64,000 nucleotides of DNA from NCBI GenBank assembly GCA_020636135.1, contig JACJYK010000001.1, positions 606,501 through 670,500 on the forward strand, in the 5' to 3' direction. The stretch comes from Lewinellaceae bacterium (GTDB taxonomy: Bacteria; Bacteroidota; Bacteroidia; Chitinophagales; Saprospiraceae). Positions 44,634-52,738 of the stretch are shown here, piece by piece. Under the pieces are notes generated by a model that ran no database searches, had not been told where the DNA came from, and saw only the letters and a program-made list of their open reading frames with translations. Made by a program: the position numbers and the translations under genes. Each line of letters begins with the position of its first letter. Within the stretch, counting starts at the first letter, position 1.

Positions 44634-45929
44634 ATGAAACAAATTCTGACATTAACACTTTTATTAATTGGCATCCTGACATTTGGGCAAAGTCAATCTG
44701 TATCAATTGACAAGAAGGAAAAGGAACAAGTCATAGATTCCCTGTCAATTCTTCTATCCAACTATTACATTTTCCCTGAAAAGATTCCACCAACCATTTC
44801 ACTCCTTAAAGTAAATTACAAAAAGGGTGTTTACGATAAGATTAATGACCCGAATGAATTTGCCGACAAACTAACGTTCGATGTTATTTCAATTACGAAT
44901 GATAAACATTTTCGTATAGCGTTTGACCCAGAAACAGTTGATGAAGAGCGTAAATATAAGGCGAATAGTTCAGCTTCTACATCTGAAAAAGACAGAACAA
45001 CAAACTTTGGCTTTGACCAAGTTAAAATATTGAATGGCAATATTGGTTATATAAACCTAAAAGGTTTTTACGATCTTTCATATTCTTCAGCACCGCTTAA
45101 TGCAGCAATGAATTTTGTGGCAAATTCGGACGCTTTAATAATCGATTTGAGAAACAATCACGGTGGAGCATCAGACTTAGGCCCATATTTCTCAGCGTTC
45201 TTTTTCAAAGAGCCACAATTACTATACGATTTTTACTCAAGAGAAAATAACAAGACAATACATCAACAATATTGGACTCAAACTTATGTAGATGGAAAGC
45301 GACTAATTGATATTCCGATATTTATTCTTACAAGTAATTTTACTTTTTCTGCGGCAGAAGCATTTGCATATAGCCTTCAATCGTTAAATAAAGCAACAAT
45401 TGTAGGGGAAAATTCAGGTGGTGGAGCACATATGTGGACGGGGAAAATAGTTACCAATAACTTCTATGCTCATATTCCTTTTGCAAGACCCGTTGACCCG
45501 AGAACTAAAACAAATTGGGAAATAACTGGAGTGAATCCTGATGTAAAGTGTGATGCAAACCAAGCACTTGTTAACGCACAAATAGAAGCCTTAAAAGTTC
45601 TAATGGCAAAAGATTCGGCAAATAGTTCAAACTACCAATGGCATATAGATGGCTTGAAACCGCAGCTTACAGAGTTGAAAATTGATTCTGAGAAGTTAAA
45701 TACTTATGTTGGAGATTATGGCAGCATAAAAATTTTATTCAATAACAATAAGCTTTATTTTGATTGGCGTGGAACCAAAAGTGAAATGATTCCTTTAGCG
45801 ACTAATTATTTTATGACTAATGAGTTTAATTTTTTTCGCATTAAAATAGTAGAACAAGACGGGAAAGTAGTTGCATTGAAAATTATCAACGACAATAGTA
45901 CGGAAAGGGAATTTGCTAAGACAAAATAG
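44634..45929 (+). CDS. S41 family peptidase
   Basis: 431 residues, signal peptide to about GILTFGQ. Tail-specific protease fold: NGNIGYINLKGFYDLSY, ALIIDLRNNHGGASDLGPY, FILTSNFTFSAAEAFAYSLQ with the catalytic Ser in FSAAE, VGENSGGGAHMW. No PDZ domain is evident. A C-terminal extension (YVGDYGSIKILFNNNKLYF) is a lipocalin-like beta domain seen in Bacteroidota relatives. It is AT-rich and makes up the second unit of the cassette-like array. Substrate unknown. Confidence 0.9.
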   Translation: MKQILTLTLLLIGILTFGQSQSVSIDKKEKEQVIDSLSILLSNYYIFPEKIPPTISLLKVNYKKGVYDKINDPNEFADKLTFDVISITNDKHFRIAFDPETVDEERKYKANSSASTSEKDRTTNFGFDQVKILNGNIGYINLKGFYDLSYSSAPLNAAMNFVANSDALIIDLRNNHGGASDLGPYFSAFFFKEPQLLYDFYSRENNKTIHQQYWTQTYVDGKRLIDIPIFILTSNFTFSAAEAFAYSLQSLNKATIVGENSGGGAHMWTGKIVTNNFYAHIPFARPVDPRTKTNWEITGVNPDVKCDANQALVNAQIEALKVLMAKDSANSSNYQWHIDGLKPQLTELKIDSEKLNTYVGDYGSIKILFNNNKLYFDWRGTKSEMIPLATNYFMTNEFNFFRIKIVEQDGKVVALKIINDNSTEREFAKTK

Positions 45930-45940
45930 AAAAAAACTAC

Positions 45941-46071
45941 CGCTAACAATGTATATAAAAAATAGGCGAAACAGTAATAAACTCAAGGCTTTTGGCTCGT
46001 ATCAAACTTTGTGCTTAACCGAAAATTTGGTGCTTTGTAACCGCCTACTTTTCATATACTAACCGTTAGCG
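45941..46071 (+). repeat. attC-like hairpin site B, intact, 131 bp
   Basis: Begins CGCTAAC (45941-45947), 11 bases after the S41 stop, and ends GTTAGCG (46065-46071), 11 bases before the next ATG. Inner arms TGTATATAAAAAATAGGCG and CGCCTACTTTTCATATACTA pair with few mismatches; the right arm has the extra bases ACC before the core, as site A does. Length and layout equal the restored site A although the arm sequences differ. Confidence 0.75.
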
Positions 46072-46082
46072 CGCATATTTTC

Positions 46083-46526
46083 ATGAAACAGATCTCACAA
46101 ATATTTTTCGGACTGTTGACATTTCTAATGGCATGCAAAGTGGACAAGAAAAATGTGACTGATCAATTCCCAATTCCTGACCCTAGGCTCGTGGACTATG
46201 ACACGTCAGACATTAACATTAAACGAGCAATTACAAAAACTAAGGACTACTTAGCAATAAAGGAGACAGATGTAAATCTTACCGACTTCTATCTTGATAG
46301 TTTATATGTTAAGAGGGACACTATTGTTCTAATGATTAATCACATTGACGCTTATGAGATTTGGCGAGCCATGAAGGAGGATGAAAAAAGACAAAAAGAA
46401 ATGGAGGCAAGAGGAGACGCGTTAATTGAAATTTATGTTCCACCGACAGGAAATTGGTCTGGACGAGACAGAGCAATTTTATATTTAGTAAAAAAGGACT
46501 CTATTATTGATGTTTTGTACCAATAG
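46083..46526 (+). CDS. Small lipoprotein, unknown function
   Basis: 147 residues. Signal peptide with lipobox FLMAC, then a hydrophilic, charged body (YLAIKETDVNLTDFYLDSLY; MKEDEKRQKEMEARGDALIE). No recognised domain. It is the third unit of the cassette-like array, very AT-rich, and begins 11 bp after the core GTTAGCG. No matching hairpin follows it; decayed IS DNA does. Confidence 0.75.
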   Translation: MKQISQIFFGLLTFLMACKVDKKNVTDQFPIPDPRLVDYDTSDINIKRAITKTKDYLAIKETDVNLTDFYLDSLYVKRDTIVLMINHIDAYEIWRAMKEDEKRQKEMEARGDALIEIYVPPTGNWSGRDRAILYLVKKDSIIDVLYQ

Positions 46527-46614
46527 AAAATACACCACACAACAAAGATGGGTGTTGACAAACTCCTAAGTTAAAAACTGTCTACAAATGACTGCTTTTT
46601 CGAATATTATGCTA

Positions 46615-46785
46615 TGCAAGGAGTAAAGAAATATAAGCCAAAGCTCTTCACGAACTTCTTCTTCCCGGATATTCCGCCAGTGGTCGGGTGGGCTATCCGA
46701 ATGACAATTTCTACAAGGTCCTGAAGAGCAAAATAGATTTAAACTTCAGTTGCAAGGAGACAAAAACGATCTATTCACCTACAGA
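46615..46785 (+). pseudogene. N-terminal remnant of an IS1182-type transposase (second subtype)
   Basis: Starting at the ATG at 46615 the reading gives MQGVKKYKPKLFTNFFFPDI, breaks frame, then continues YPNDNFYKVLKSKIDLNF and CKETKTIYSPTDKPS. This is the start pattern of a different IS1182 branch from the intact copy. It is frameshifted and truncated. Confidence 0.65.
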
Positions 46786-46969
46786 CAAGCCTTCGATGGT
46801 TCAGTCGTATTCCCTGCCAGTTCTTCAGGCTGCTTCAACGCTGCTATCGATCCCAACAATAGGTGTCATAAACCAGACCAGGCTACCATCACCAACGTCA
46901 CCAGGTCAAAGAGCCCGCCCGAACCCGTCCGTTCCGACAGGGGCTGCCGACGTTCAGTCGAGCGGGCAT

Positions 46970-47335
46970 CAATTCGGAACTATAAAAAGGCCATGGGATT
47001 TTACTTATGTATTCATAAAAGGGAAGGATCAAATAATTGGTGAGATTGTACTTCTATTCTCAAACTGCACTTTCAGGAGTACTGAGCCTGCCAGATCACT
47101 GGCTGGTCTATACTTGGATTTTCAGTACTCCTCAAGCGCCTAAAAGACGCTTTATTGCTTATATTTGATAATATACTACTGACGCGACTAAGGTCGGTCA
47201 GTACACGTGCTGACAGCCCTGGTGGTACGCCATATGCGACTTTCATTTTTGACTTACCCTCAGCTGCCACAGTACAGAACAATACAAATGATAAATTATA
47301 TCAGGAATTGATACTTAAACTCCTGTAAGTAGTGA
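46970..47335 (+). pseudogene. C-terminal and 3'-end remnant of an IS1182 element
   Basis: Nucleotides from 46970 parallel 44293-44595 of the intact IS: HQFGTIKRPWDFTYVFIKGK, then IGEIVLLFSN, and the stretch CTCAAGCGCCTAAAAGACGC is identical. Two extra insertions (near 47085 and 47180) and an altered end show long decay. Confidence 0.8.
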
Positions 47336-47344
47336 TAAAAAATA

Positions 47345-47929
47345 ATGAAAGACTCAAGAAGACAATTTATTAGAAACTCAGGAATTACATCTATACTGGG
47401 AATATTTCCTGGATTATATATTTTAAATAGCGCTGAAATAGGTAACCTCTCATTAAAAGAAGGGTTTGTTTGTCAACCTGAAAATCAAGAGACCTATTTG
47501 ATTGCTGGTCGACAGGCCCCAGTCACCTTGATGATTAACAAAATAAAGCATGGTATTAATTCAGTGTCATTTTGTAAAGAGGAGATCGTAGAAAATGATT
47601 TCATCCCTATTCATAAACATGGAAGAGAGGAAGAAATTATTTATATACAAAATGGTCGCGGCTTATTTATCCTGGGAGAGAAAGAATTTAAAGTTAGTGC
47701 TGGAAGCATAGCGTTTGTGCCTAAAAATATTTGGCACGGACTTAAAAATATTGGTAGTGATGTATTAACGATGATTTTTTCTTACTCACCTTCAGGCTTT
47801 GAAAATTACTTCAGGGAGATTGGAGTGGCAAAAGGAGAAGAATGGATTGAAAAAACTCCTGAAGAGTATAATGCAATTGACAAGAAATATTCGATTGTTT
47901 ATAAATATACCCCACCTCGCTGGGAATAG
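47345..47929 (+). CDS. Cupin domain protein with Tat-like signal
   Basis: 194 residues. Begins MKDSRRQFIRNSGITSIL, a twin-arginine signal with SRRQFIR. The cupin core is FIPIHKHGREEEIIYIQNG (His-x-His and Glu metal ligands) and FVPKNIWHGLKNIG (His). It is probably periplasmic and binds a small molecule or metal. AT-rich; it lies beyond the IS debris and may belong to the same transferred block. Confidence 0.85.
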   Translation: MKDSRRQFIRNSGITSILGIFPGLYILNSAEIGNLSLKEGFVCQPENQETYLIAGRQAPVTLMINKIKHGINSVSFCKEEIVENDFIPIHKHGREEEIIYIQNGRGLFILGEKEFKVSAGSIAFVPKNIWHGLKNIGSDVLTMIFSYSPSGFENYFREIGVAKGEEWIEKTPEEYNAIDKKYSIVYKYTPPRWE

Positions 47930-48247
47930 TAGCCACCGTCAATAAAGTGGATAATGGTCAGTCTTTCACATAGTCGGCTCTGTCATATCCACCCACGTTC
48001 TATGTATTCGGCGCAGTTAAGGCACATACTTGGCACCTATAAAGGCGCATGGTTGACACTTTTTAAGAGCTTTAATTTGCGCCAATAGGAGGCTAAAATA
48101 CGCCAGCTCTCGCAAAAATTAATAACGTAACACCTACCATTTGTTTACATCTTCAAAGGAGGCATTTGCCTTTGAAACCAGGGAGATTTAGAGATCGCAT
48201 CAGGGCGGTACCTCTGAACATGGATGAAGATTTACCATCCGGACCAT
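47930..48247. other. Gene-free region, nothing recognised
   Basis: No open frame, hairpin or repeat of note. Composition shifts back from AT-rich to the normal value across it. Confidence 0.5.
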
Positions 48248-48535
48248 TCATTGGATCAGCAACAAGACACTTTCCTCCTGCGCGATCAATTCGTGGGTGA
48301 CTCGTGCCGGGATCCGGACGTAGTCATTTGGTCTGGACAGAATCACTTCCCGGTCGTCTTCCCGGTAAATGGCCTGGCCGGATAGCAGGATCAGCAGTGC
48401 ATGCGTCTTGCTCTGGTGTTTATTGAGGACGCCCTGGCTTTGGATGCGGATGATGCTGGCGGTGGCTACATCTTTGAGGATAGGACTGACGGCAATGGAC
48501 TTATCCCGGGCCGTGATTTGATCAAGTAAGTTCAT
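48248..48535 (-). CDS. Small cupin-fold protein
   Basis: 95 residues, no signal peptide. A single cupin barrel: LNKHQSKTHALLILLSGQAIY and VRIPARVTHELIAQEE. Candidate metal ligands are His residues in KHQSKTH and VTHEL. It is the last gene of the TetR operon, with a 4-bp overlap with the gene before. Role unknown; perhaps a sensor or stress protein. Confidence 0.75.
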   Translation of the reverse strand: MNLLDQITARDKSIAVSPILKDVATASIIRIQSQGVLNKHQSKTHALLILLSGQAIYREDDREVILSRPNDYVRIPARVTHELIAQEESVLLLIQ

Positions 48536-48948
48536 TGGAAATAAGTTTTGTACTGGTTCAGCTGATCGATCAGGGCATGGATGGTTTCCTGGTTTTCAGC
48601 AATGGTGGCGTTATCCATTTTACCCAGCAAAGTGTTTACCGGCAGTAAGTAATGATGCAGTTGTTCGTGGGCCTCTCCGGTCATGGTACACTGCTTAAAG
48701 ATGTCCTGAAACCGGGCGGTTAATCCGGCGTGCAACTGTTGGTAGTGATCCGGGTCGGTGTCGGCAGGATCGAAGGCGTTCAGGAGTATTTGCATCTGTT
48801 CGATGCCCTGGGTGGTTTCCGGATTGGCTTCCCAGCGCTGGCCATTGTTTAATACCACGCTTGCGGTAGCTTCAGGATCGCCATGGTTGTGATTCTGACA
48901 GGCCAGCAAGGGTAGGAGCAGGATGAAAGCTAAATTTTTAAATTTCAT
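48532..48948 (-). CDS. His-rich lipoprotein, unknown function
   Basis: 138 residues. Lipoprotein signal with lipobox LPLLAC, followed directly by QNHNHGD, a possible metal-binding His cluster. The rest is helical (TTQGIEQMQILLNAFDP; LHAGLTARFQDIFKQC). It lies 3 bp after the TetR gene and overlaps the cupin gene. I do not recognise a named family. Confidence 0.75.
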   Translation of the reverse strand: MKFKNLAFILLLPLLACQNHNHGDPEATASVVLNNGQRWEANPETTQGIEQMQILLNAFDPADTDPDHYQQLHAGLTARFQDIFKQCTMTGEAHEQLHHYLLPVNTLLGKMDNATIAENQETIHALIDQLNQYKTYFQ

Positions 48949-48951
48949 GGT

Positions 48952-49545
48952 TTATTCGTTTTGGATGAGTTGAATTAAATGGTTGATGTGCTGGTGCCCG
49001 GTTGTTTTTAGGTTAAAGGCGCGGCGATTCATCTGCCAGCGCTGTAACAAAAACCGGAAGGACCCCAGCAACATGGACATGATGTCTTCGGCCGGGATAA
49101 TGCGGGTTATTTGTCCCGCGGATTGTCCGGCCTCTACGAGCTGGGTTAATGTGTTTTGCATTTTGCCAATGATGGTCAGCATCTGCTGGTTAACGGATGA
49201 ACTGTAGTTGAGGATGCTTTCCGAAAAGGTAGCCGGGATAAACTCCGGATGGTCAATTAAATAATCGAGTTGCCGGCTCAGGATCTGCTGTATTTTATCC
49301 AGGGGCGTTGCTTGGTTGTCTTGCAGGATGGGCTTGATGTGGCTGGCCAGGGATTGGTGCAGGGTGTCCAGGAGCCCGGCGAGGATGGCCTCTTTGCTTT
49401 CAAAGTGCCGGTAGACTGCAGCTTCAGTAAAACGGACTTCGCGAGCCAGATTTTTGATGGTCAGTCCGCCCAGGCCTTGTTCGTTCAGCAGTGCTCCGGC
49501 GGCTTCCAGGATTTCGACTTTCCGGTCTTTCATGGTTCGGGGCAT
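48952..49545 (-). CDS. TetR family transcriptional regulator
   Basis: 197 residues. The N-terminal helix-turn-helix is clear (ILEAAGALLNEQGLGGLTI; VRFTEAAVYRHFESKEAILA), followed by a helical ligand-binding domain with no homologue I can name. It shares one base with the upstream membrane-protein gene and probably represses the operon through the palindrome at 49974-49989. Confidence 0.93.
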   Translation of the reverse strand: MPRTMKDRKVEILEAAGALLNEQGLGGLTIKNLAREVRFTEAAVYRHFESKEAILAGLLDTLHQSLASHIKPILQDNQATPLDKIQQILSRQLDYLIDHPEFIPATFSESILNYSSSVNQQMLTIIGKMQNTLTQLVEAGQSAGQITRIIPAEDIMSMLLGSFRFLLQRWQMNRRAFNLKTTGHQHINHLIQLIQNE

Positions 49546-49964
49546 TAACGGGTTTGCGACGCCTGCTTTTTCAGGTTATAAAAAGAGATACCCAGGAGAA
49601 ATACCGCCATGGTCATGGCTATTGCGCCGATCAGAACAAAGACCGGTGGAGCATCCAGGTAGACCTCGGCCAGGATACCCAGGGGCATGAGCATGCCGGT
49701 TATCCCCAGCCAGGACACGAGGCCTGCCCGGGCAATCCGGTCGTGGAAATGTACCAGCAGGAAGCCGATGAGGACGTTCAGCAGCGCAAACAGGTTCCCA
49801 TGGACGTGAGCCAGCCGCACTTCAAAATGCTTGCCGGAGCCATATTGGGCGATCCACTGGGCTTTATCCGTCGCGAAGTCCCGCAGGTAGATCAGTAAGA
49901 AGCCATAGGCCATGAATAAGGCCATAAAGAGGAGGCCTGCCGCTATGTTGTTTTTACCGGACAT
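49545..49964 (-). CDS. Four-helix membrane protein, uncharacterised
   Basis: 139 residues with four transmembrane segments (AAGLLFMALFMAYGFLLIYL; LFALLNVLIGFLLVHF; LVSWLGITGMLMPLGILAEV; VFVLIGAIAMTMAVFLLGI). A HVHGN motif at the start of helix 2 and a His in VHFHD could bind a metal or haem. First gene of the TetR operon. Confidence 0.75.
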   Translation of the reverse strand: MSGKNNIAAGLLFMALFMAYGFLLIYLRDFATDKAQWIAQYGSGKHFEVRLAHVHGNLFALLNVLIGFLLVHFHDRIARAGLVSWLGITGMLMPLGILAEVYLDAPPVFVLIGAIAMTMAVFLLGISFYNLKKQASQTR

Positions 49965-50297
49965 GACATGTTAGTAAATGTTCACTTACAAATGTAAACT
50001 ATCTTTTTATTGCGTTTGAATGATTTGAATCATCCTGGGTTCTATGCCGATGTGTATCATGGCTTGGCCAGTCAGCAGATGGGCTGAAAGTCTCTGAGGG
50101 TATTGCCCTTATCCGGAAATAGAACAACTGGATGGTGCCATTTGGAATGTCAATGATCTCAATGTACATTTAGGATACTTTGATGTTTAGCAACCTGAAA
50201 GAAGAGAACAATTCCTAAAGTTGAAACAATTCCAAGTATCAACGATGTACCCTGAAAGGGTAAAGCAGCTGGCTTTTTACATTCAAATCATCATTAT
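49965..50297. other. Intergenic region with a possible gene remnant
   Basis: Besides the operator, an unstarted plus-strand frame ending at about 50190 reads PYPEIEQLDGAIWNVNDLN and a few more residues before a stop. It looks like the tail of a lost gene. No other feature. Confidence 0.35.
49974..49989. promoter_or_regulatory. Putative TetR operator
   Basis: GTAAATGTTCACTTAC is an imperfect palindrome (12 of 16 positions symmetric: GTAA, TG / CA, TTAC). It lies nine bases before the start of the first gene of the TetR operon, the usual autoregulatory position. Confidence 0.6.
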
Positions 50298-51206
50298 ATG
50301 CCTAAAACGATCCTTGTTTTACTTGCTTTTTGCTTTCAATGCTCACTTGTACGTGCGCAGACCAAAATTATAGATATGCACATTCATTCCTATTCGGATG
50401 CTGACTTTGGTGAACGAGAACCAACGACCGATTACTATGGAATGAAAGGTGCTTCAAATGCAGAAGTACATCGGGTTGAAACTTTTGCAGCTTTTAAAAA
50501 ATGGAACATTGTTAAAGCCATGGTAAGTGGTAACCCTCAAAGTGTCGAGGAATGGGCTGCAAAGGATGATGATAATCAGGTAATCAGAGGGATATTGATT
50601 TTTTCACCTGATGATTATGGCTTGGACAGCATTAAGTTTGAGCAAATGGTCAAGGACGGAAAAATTGAAGTATTTGGAGAAATTGGAGCATATTATAGTG
50701 GTACTACGCTAAGCGATCCAATCTGGCAGCCTTATTTACGTATTTGCGAAAGGTATGATGTTCCTGTTGCAGTTCATACAGGGGGAGGCGATCCGGGAGG
50801 AACTTATTCATGGTCTCCGAAAGCAAGGCTGATCAAGGGTGATCCCTATTTAATTGAAGATGTATTGGTGAAATATCCGAAGCTGAGGATTTATTTGATG
50901 CATAACGGTGGAGAAGAGTGGCACGAACATGCTTTGCGACTTATGGCCTATTATCCCCAATTATATACGGATATCGCGGTTATGCTTTGGGTTGAGCCCA
51001 ATACTCAGCGAACGGTAACAGAATTTCTGATGAACGCAAAACATTCGGGTTATTTAGACCGGGTGATGTTTGGGTCAGACCAAATGGTATGGCCATATGC
51101 TATTGAAAAATCAATTAATTTTCTTAATAGTCTGGATTTCCTTACAGCAAAAGAAAAAGAAGGTATTTTTTATGATAATGCAGCTCGATTTTTAAAATTG
51201 AAATAA
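50298..51206 (+). CDS. Exported amidohydrolase-2 family hydrolase
   Basis: 302 residues, signal peptide to about CSLVRAQ. Metal-dependent TIM barrel: IIDMHIHSYSD (HxH), PVAVHTGGGDPGG (His), RIYLMHNGGEEWHEH (His) and VMFGSDQMVWP (Asp). The family includes decarboxylases and hydrolases of small aromatic or lactone substrates; the signal peptide is unusual. It is directly followed (0-bp gap) by a lipoprotein gene. Confidence 0.88.
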   Translation: MPKTILVLLAFCFQCSLVRAQTKIIDMHIHSYSDADFGEREPTTDYYGMKGASNAEVHRVETFAAFKKWNIVKAMVSGNPQSVEEWAAKDDDNQVIRGILIFSPDDYGLDSIKFEQMVKDGKIEVFGEIGAYYSGTTLSDPIWQPYLRICERYDVPVAVHTGGGDPGGTYSWSPKARLIKGDPYLIEDVLVKYPKLRIYLMHNGGEEWHEHALRLMAYYPQLYTDIAVMLWVEPNTQRTVTEFLMNAKHSGYLDRVMFGSDQMVWPYAIEKSINFLNSLDFLTAKEKEGIFYDNAARFLKLK

Positions 51207-51521
51207 ATGGGCCTGACGAAATTGCGAGTACTTAGCATTCTGGTTTTAGGACTGATGACAATCCTGATTTCGTGTGACAAGAAAAGCGAGTTTCAAATTA
51301 GCATTGAAGCCAATAGAACAAATTACGACACGCTATTCATTCAGGAATTAATTACAGGCAGAACATTGGCTAAAGTCCCATTGCGTCAATTGGATAAGGG
51401 TTACGCCTTCAATATAGATGAAGCTACACTTGGACAACTTTCAGTAGTTGGCGCCGGAACTACTTATTTGACAATTGGAAGTAACCTTGGGCGAATAACC
51501 AGAATACCATGGTGCATATGA
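51207..51521 (+). CDS. Small lipoprotein, possibly truncated
   Basis: 104 residues. Lipobox TILISC, then a beta-rich segment (FQISIEANRTNYDTLFIQE; KVPLRQLDKGYAFNIDE) that resembles the N-terminal domain of Bacteroidota thioredoxin-like lipoproteins but stops before any thioredoxin fold. In the next frame, PEYHGAYEKVYLMNYKANLS reads on without a break, so a frameshift near 51495 may have cut the gene. Confidence 0.55.
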   Translation: MGLTKLRVLSILVLGLMTILISCDKKSEFQISIEANRTNYDTLFIQELITGRTLAKVPLRQLDKGYAFNIDEATLGQLSVVGAGTTYLTIGSNLGRITRIPWCI

Positions 51522-51534
51522 AAAAGTGTATTTG

Positions 51535-51951
51535 ATGAATTATAAGGCTAATCTCAGCCTGCATCCCTGGTGGATTCAGGGGATTTTATTATTGTATTTG
51601 CTCCTTGGTCTGCCATTGATTGTTTCGTTAGTGCTGCTGATTATTGGATACAACGTACCAATCAGTTTGTACGGAATTACATCTGTTGAGGGGAGTTCGA
51701 TATTAGATGTCTTGCTTATAATTTTGGTTGGATTAAAGTTGCTCGTTGGATATTTGTCATTAACCGGAAATAATTACGCCAAACAGTTTGCCATAATAGA
51801 TGGATCTATTGGTATTTTGTGTTGTTTATTTACTGGGTTTATCTGGCCATTTATTGAAGGGGATCAGTCTGTGGACCTGGTCTTTCGCCTTGAGATGATT
51901 GTGCTGATACCTTACGTAGTTTATTTCGTCCGCTTTAAATCAAAGCAATGA
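51535..51951 (+). CDS. Small integral membrane protein, unknown
   Basis: 138 residues from the ATG at 51535. Four hydrophobic segments (GILLLYLLLGLPLIVSLVLL; VLLIILVGLKLLVGYLSL; IDGSIGILCCLFTGFIWPF; MIVLIPYVVYFV). No known motif. It may be an independent gene or the continuation of the lipoprotein gene upstream. Confidence 0.6.
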   Translation: MNYKANLSLHPWWIQGILLLYLLLGLPLIVSLVLLIIGYNVPISLYGITSVEGSSILDVLLIILVGLKLLVGYLSLTGNNYAKQFAIIDGSIGILCCLFTGFIWPFIEGDQSVDLVFRLEMIVLIPYVVYFVRFKSKQ

Positions 51952-52007
51952 AAAGCCTAAAATAGCCTCATGAGTTTCAAAGGGCCGATATTGTTTCAAG
52001 CAAGTAA

Positions 52008-52379
52008 ATGAGGATGCAATTTGCACAAATGGAGGCTGAAATATACCTATTTTCTGATTTCGGCAGGAAGAATGAGATCAGGCAAGGCTATCGGCCCAAT
52101 TTGGTGATAGGATTTTTACCTGAGTCCCTGCCTGAATTATGGATCGGGGATCAATATTATTATTCGAAGCAAGACTCGGGTTCAATTAAGAATATGGATG
52201 TTGAATTAAACTCCGATTTGATTGTTTTCCCGGGTGAGCGTGCAAAAGTTACCTTTCTGGTTAACCTGATTAGAGTACATTATGTAGGTGATTTATTGTC
52301 GGTGCCCGGTACTGCATTCCTTATTCGCGAAGGGGCAAGAGTTGTTGGAACGGGTATTATCAATGCGTTCCAATTTTAA
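52008..52379 (+). CDS. Stand-alone EF-Tu domain 3-like protein
   Basis: 123 residues, no signal peptide and no GTPase domain. EAEIYLFSDFGRKNEIRQGY followed by RPNLVIGF, then VFPGERAKVTFLVNLIRVHY and FLIREGARVVGTGII parallel the third domain of elongation factor Tu (sheets that bind tRNA and EF-Ts), including the ending REGxRVVGxG. Domains 1 and 2 are absent. The start may be 52008, 52014 or 52029. Function unknown; perhaps a decoy or a nucleic acid binding protein. Confidence 0.7.
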   Translation: MRMQFAQMEAEIYLFSDFGRKNEIRQGYRPNLVIGFLPESLPELWIGDQYYYSKQDSGSIKNMDVELNSDLIVFPGERAKVTFLVNLIRVHYVGDLLSVPGTAFLIREGARVVGTGIINAFQF

Positions 52380-52738
52380 GGGCTATTCAGACGGACTTTA
52401 CTTGTAAAATTCCTTAAGGGGCCTTTAGCGGCCATGCCCACCAGCCAGCCAGAGCTGACCAAGCTGACTTCGGCGGGAATTGTGTATGCAGATGTCCTAC
52501 AAACTGAGGGGTTAAGTCTTGTTTCCATTTGCCCTGCAAATAACGTTAAGCGCATCCAGCTTTTGTATTGTGACCTCAGGGATCAATTCGCGCTCATGGG
52601 CGAGTTCTTTACAAAGCAATTCGATCTCAGGGATTAAAACTATAGGTGGGTGTTTCTTTGCCTCAAAAATAACTTGCTCTTTGCATGTATTGCTTGCCTG
52701 GAGTATGTTGTTTTTTGACTTTCATGGTCGATAATTTC
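52380..52738. other. Intergenic region with a possible broken small gene
   Basis: See the minus-strand pseudogene candidate at 52512-52725. The rest holds no feature I recognise. Confidence 0.4.
52512..52725 (-). pseudogene. Candidate frameshifted small protein gene
   Basis: From the ATG at 52725 the frame reads MKVKKQHTPGKQYMQ and soon stops; one frame over, EQVIFEAKKHPPIVLIPEIE and LLCKELAHERELIPEVTIQK and further residues run to a TAA at 52512. The amino-acid make-up of the second part looks like real protein. A single indel near 52663 would join them. Family unknown. Confidence 0.35.

Larger units (their letters stand above)
46527..47344. other. Gap filled with decayed insertion-sequence DNA
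   Basis: Apart from the two pseudogene pieces listed separately, about 46780-46975 holds a GC-richer stretch of no clear origin (low-complexity Pro/Ser-coding frames). No intact gene. Confidence 0.6.
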
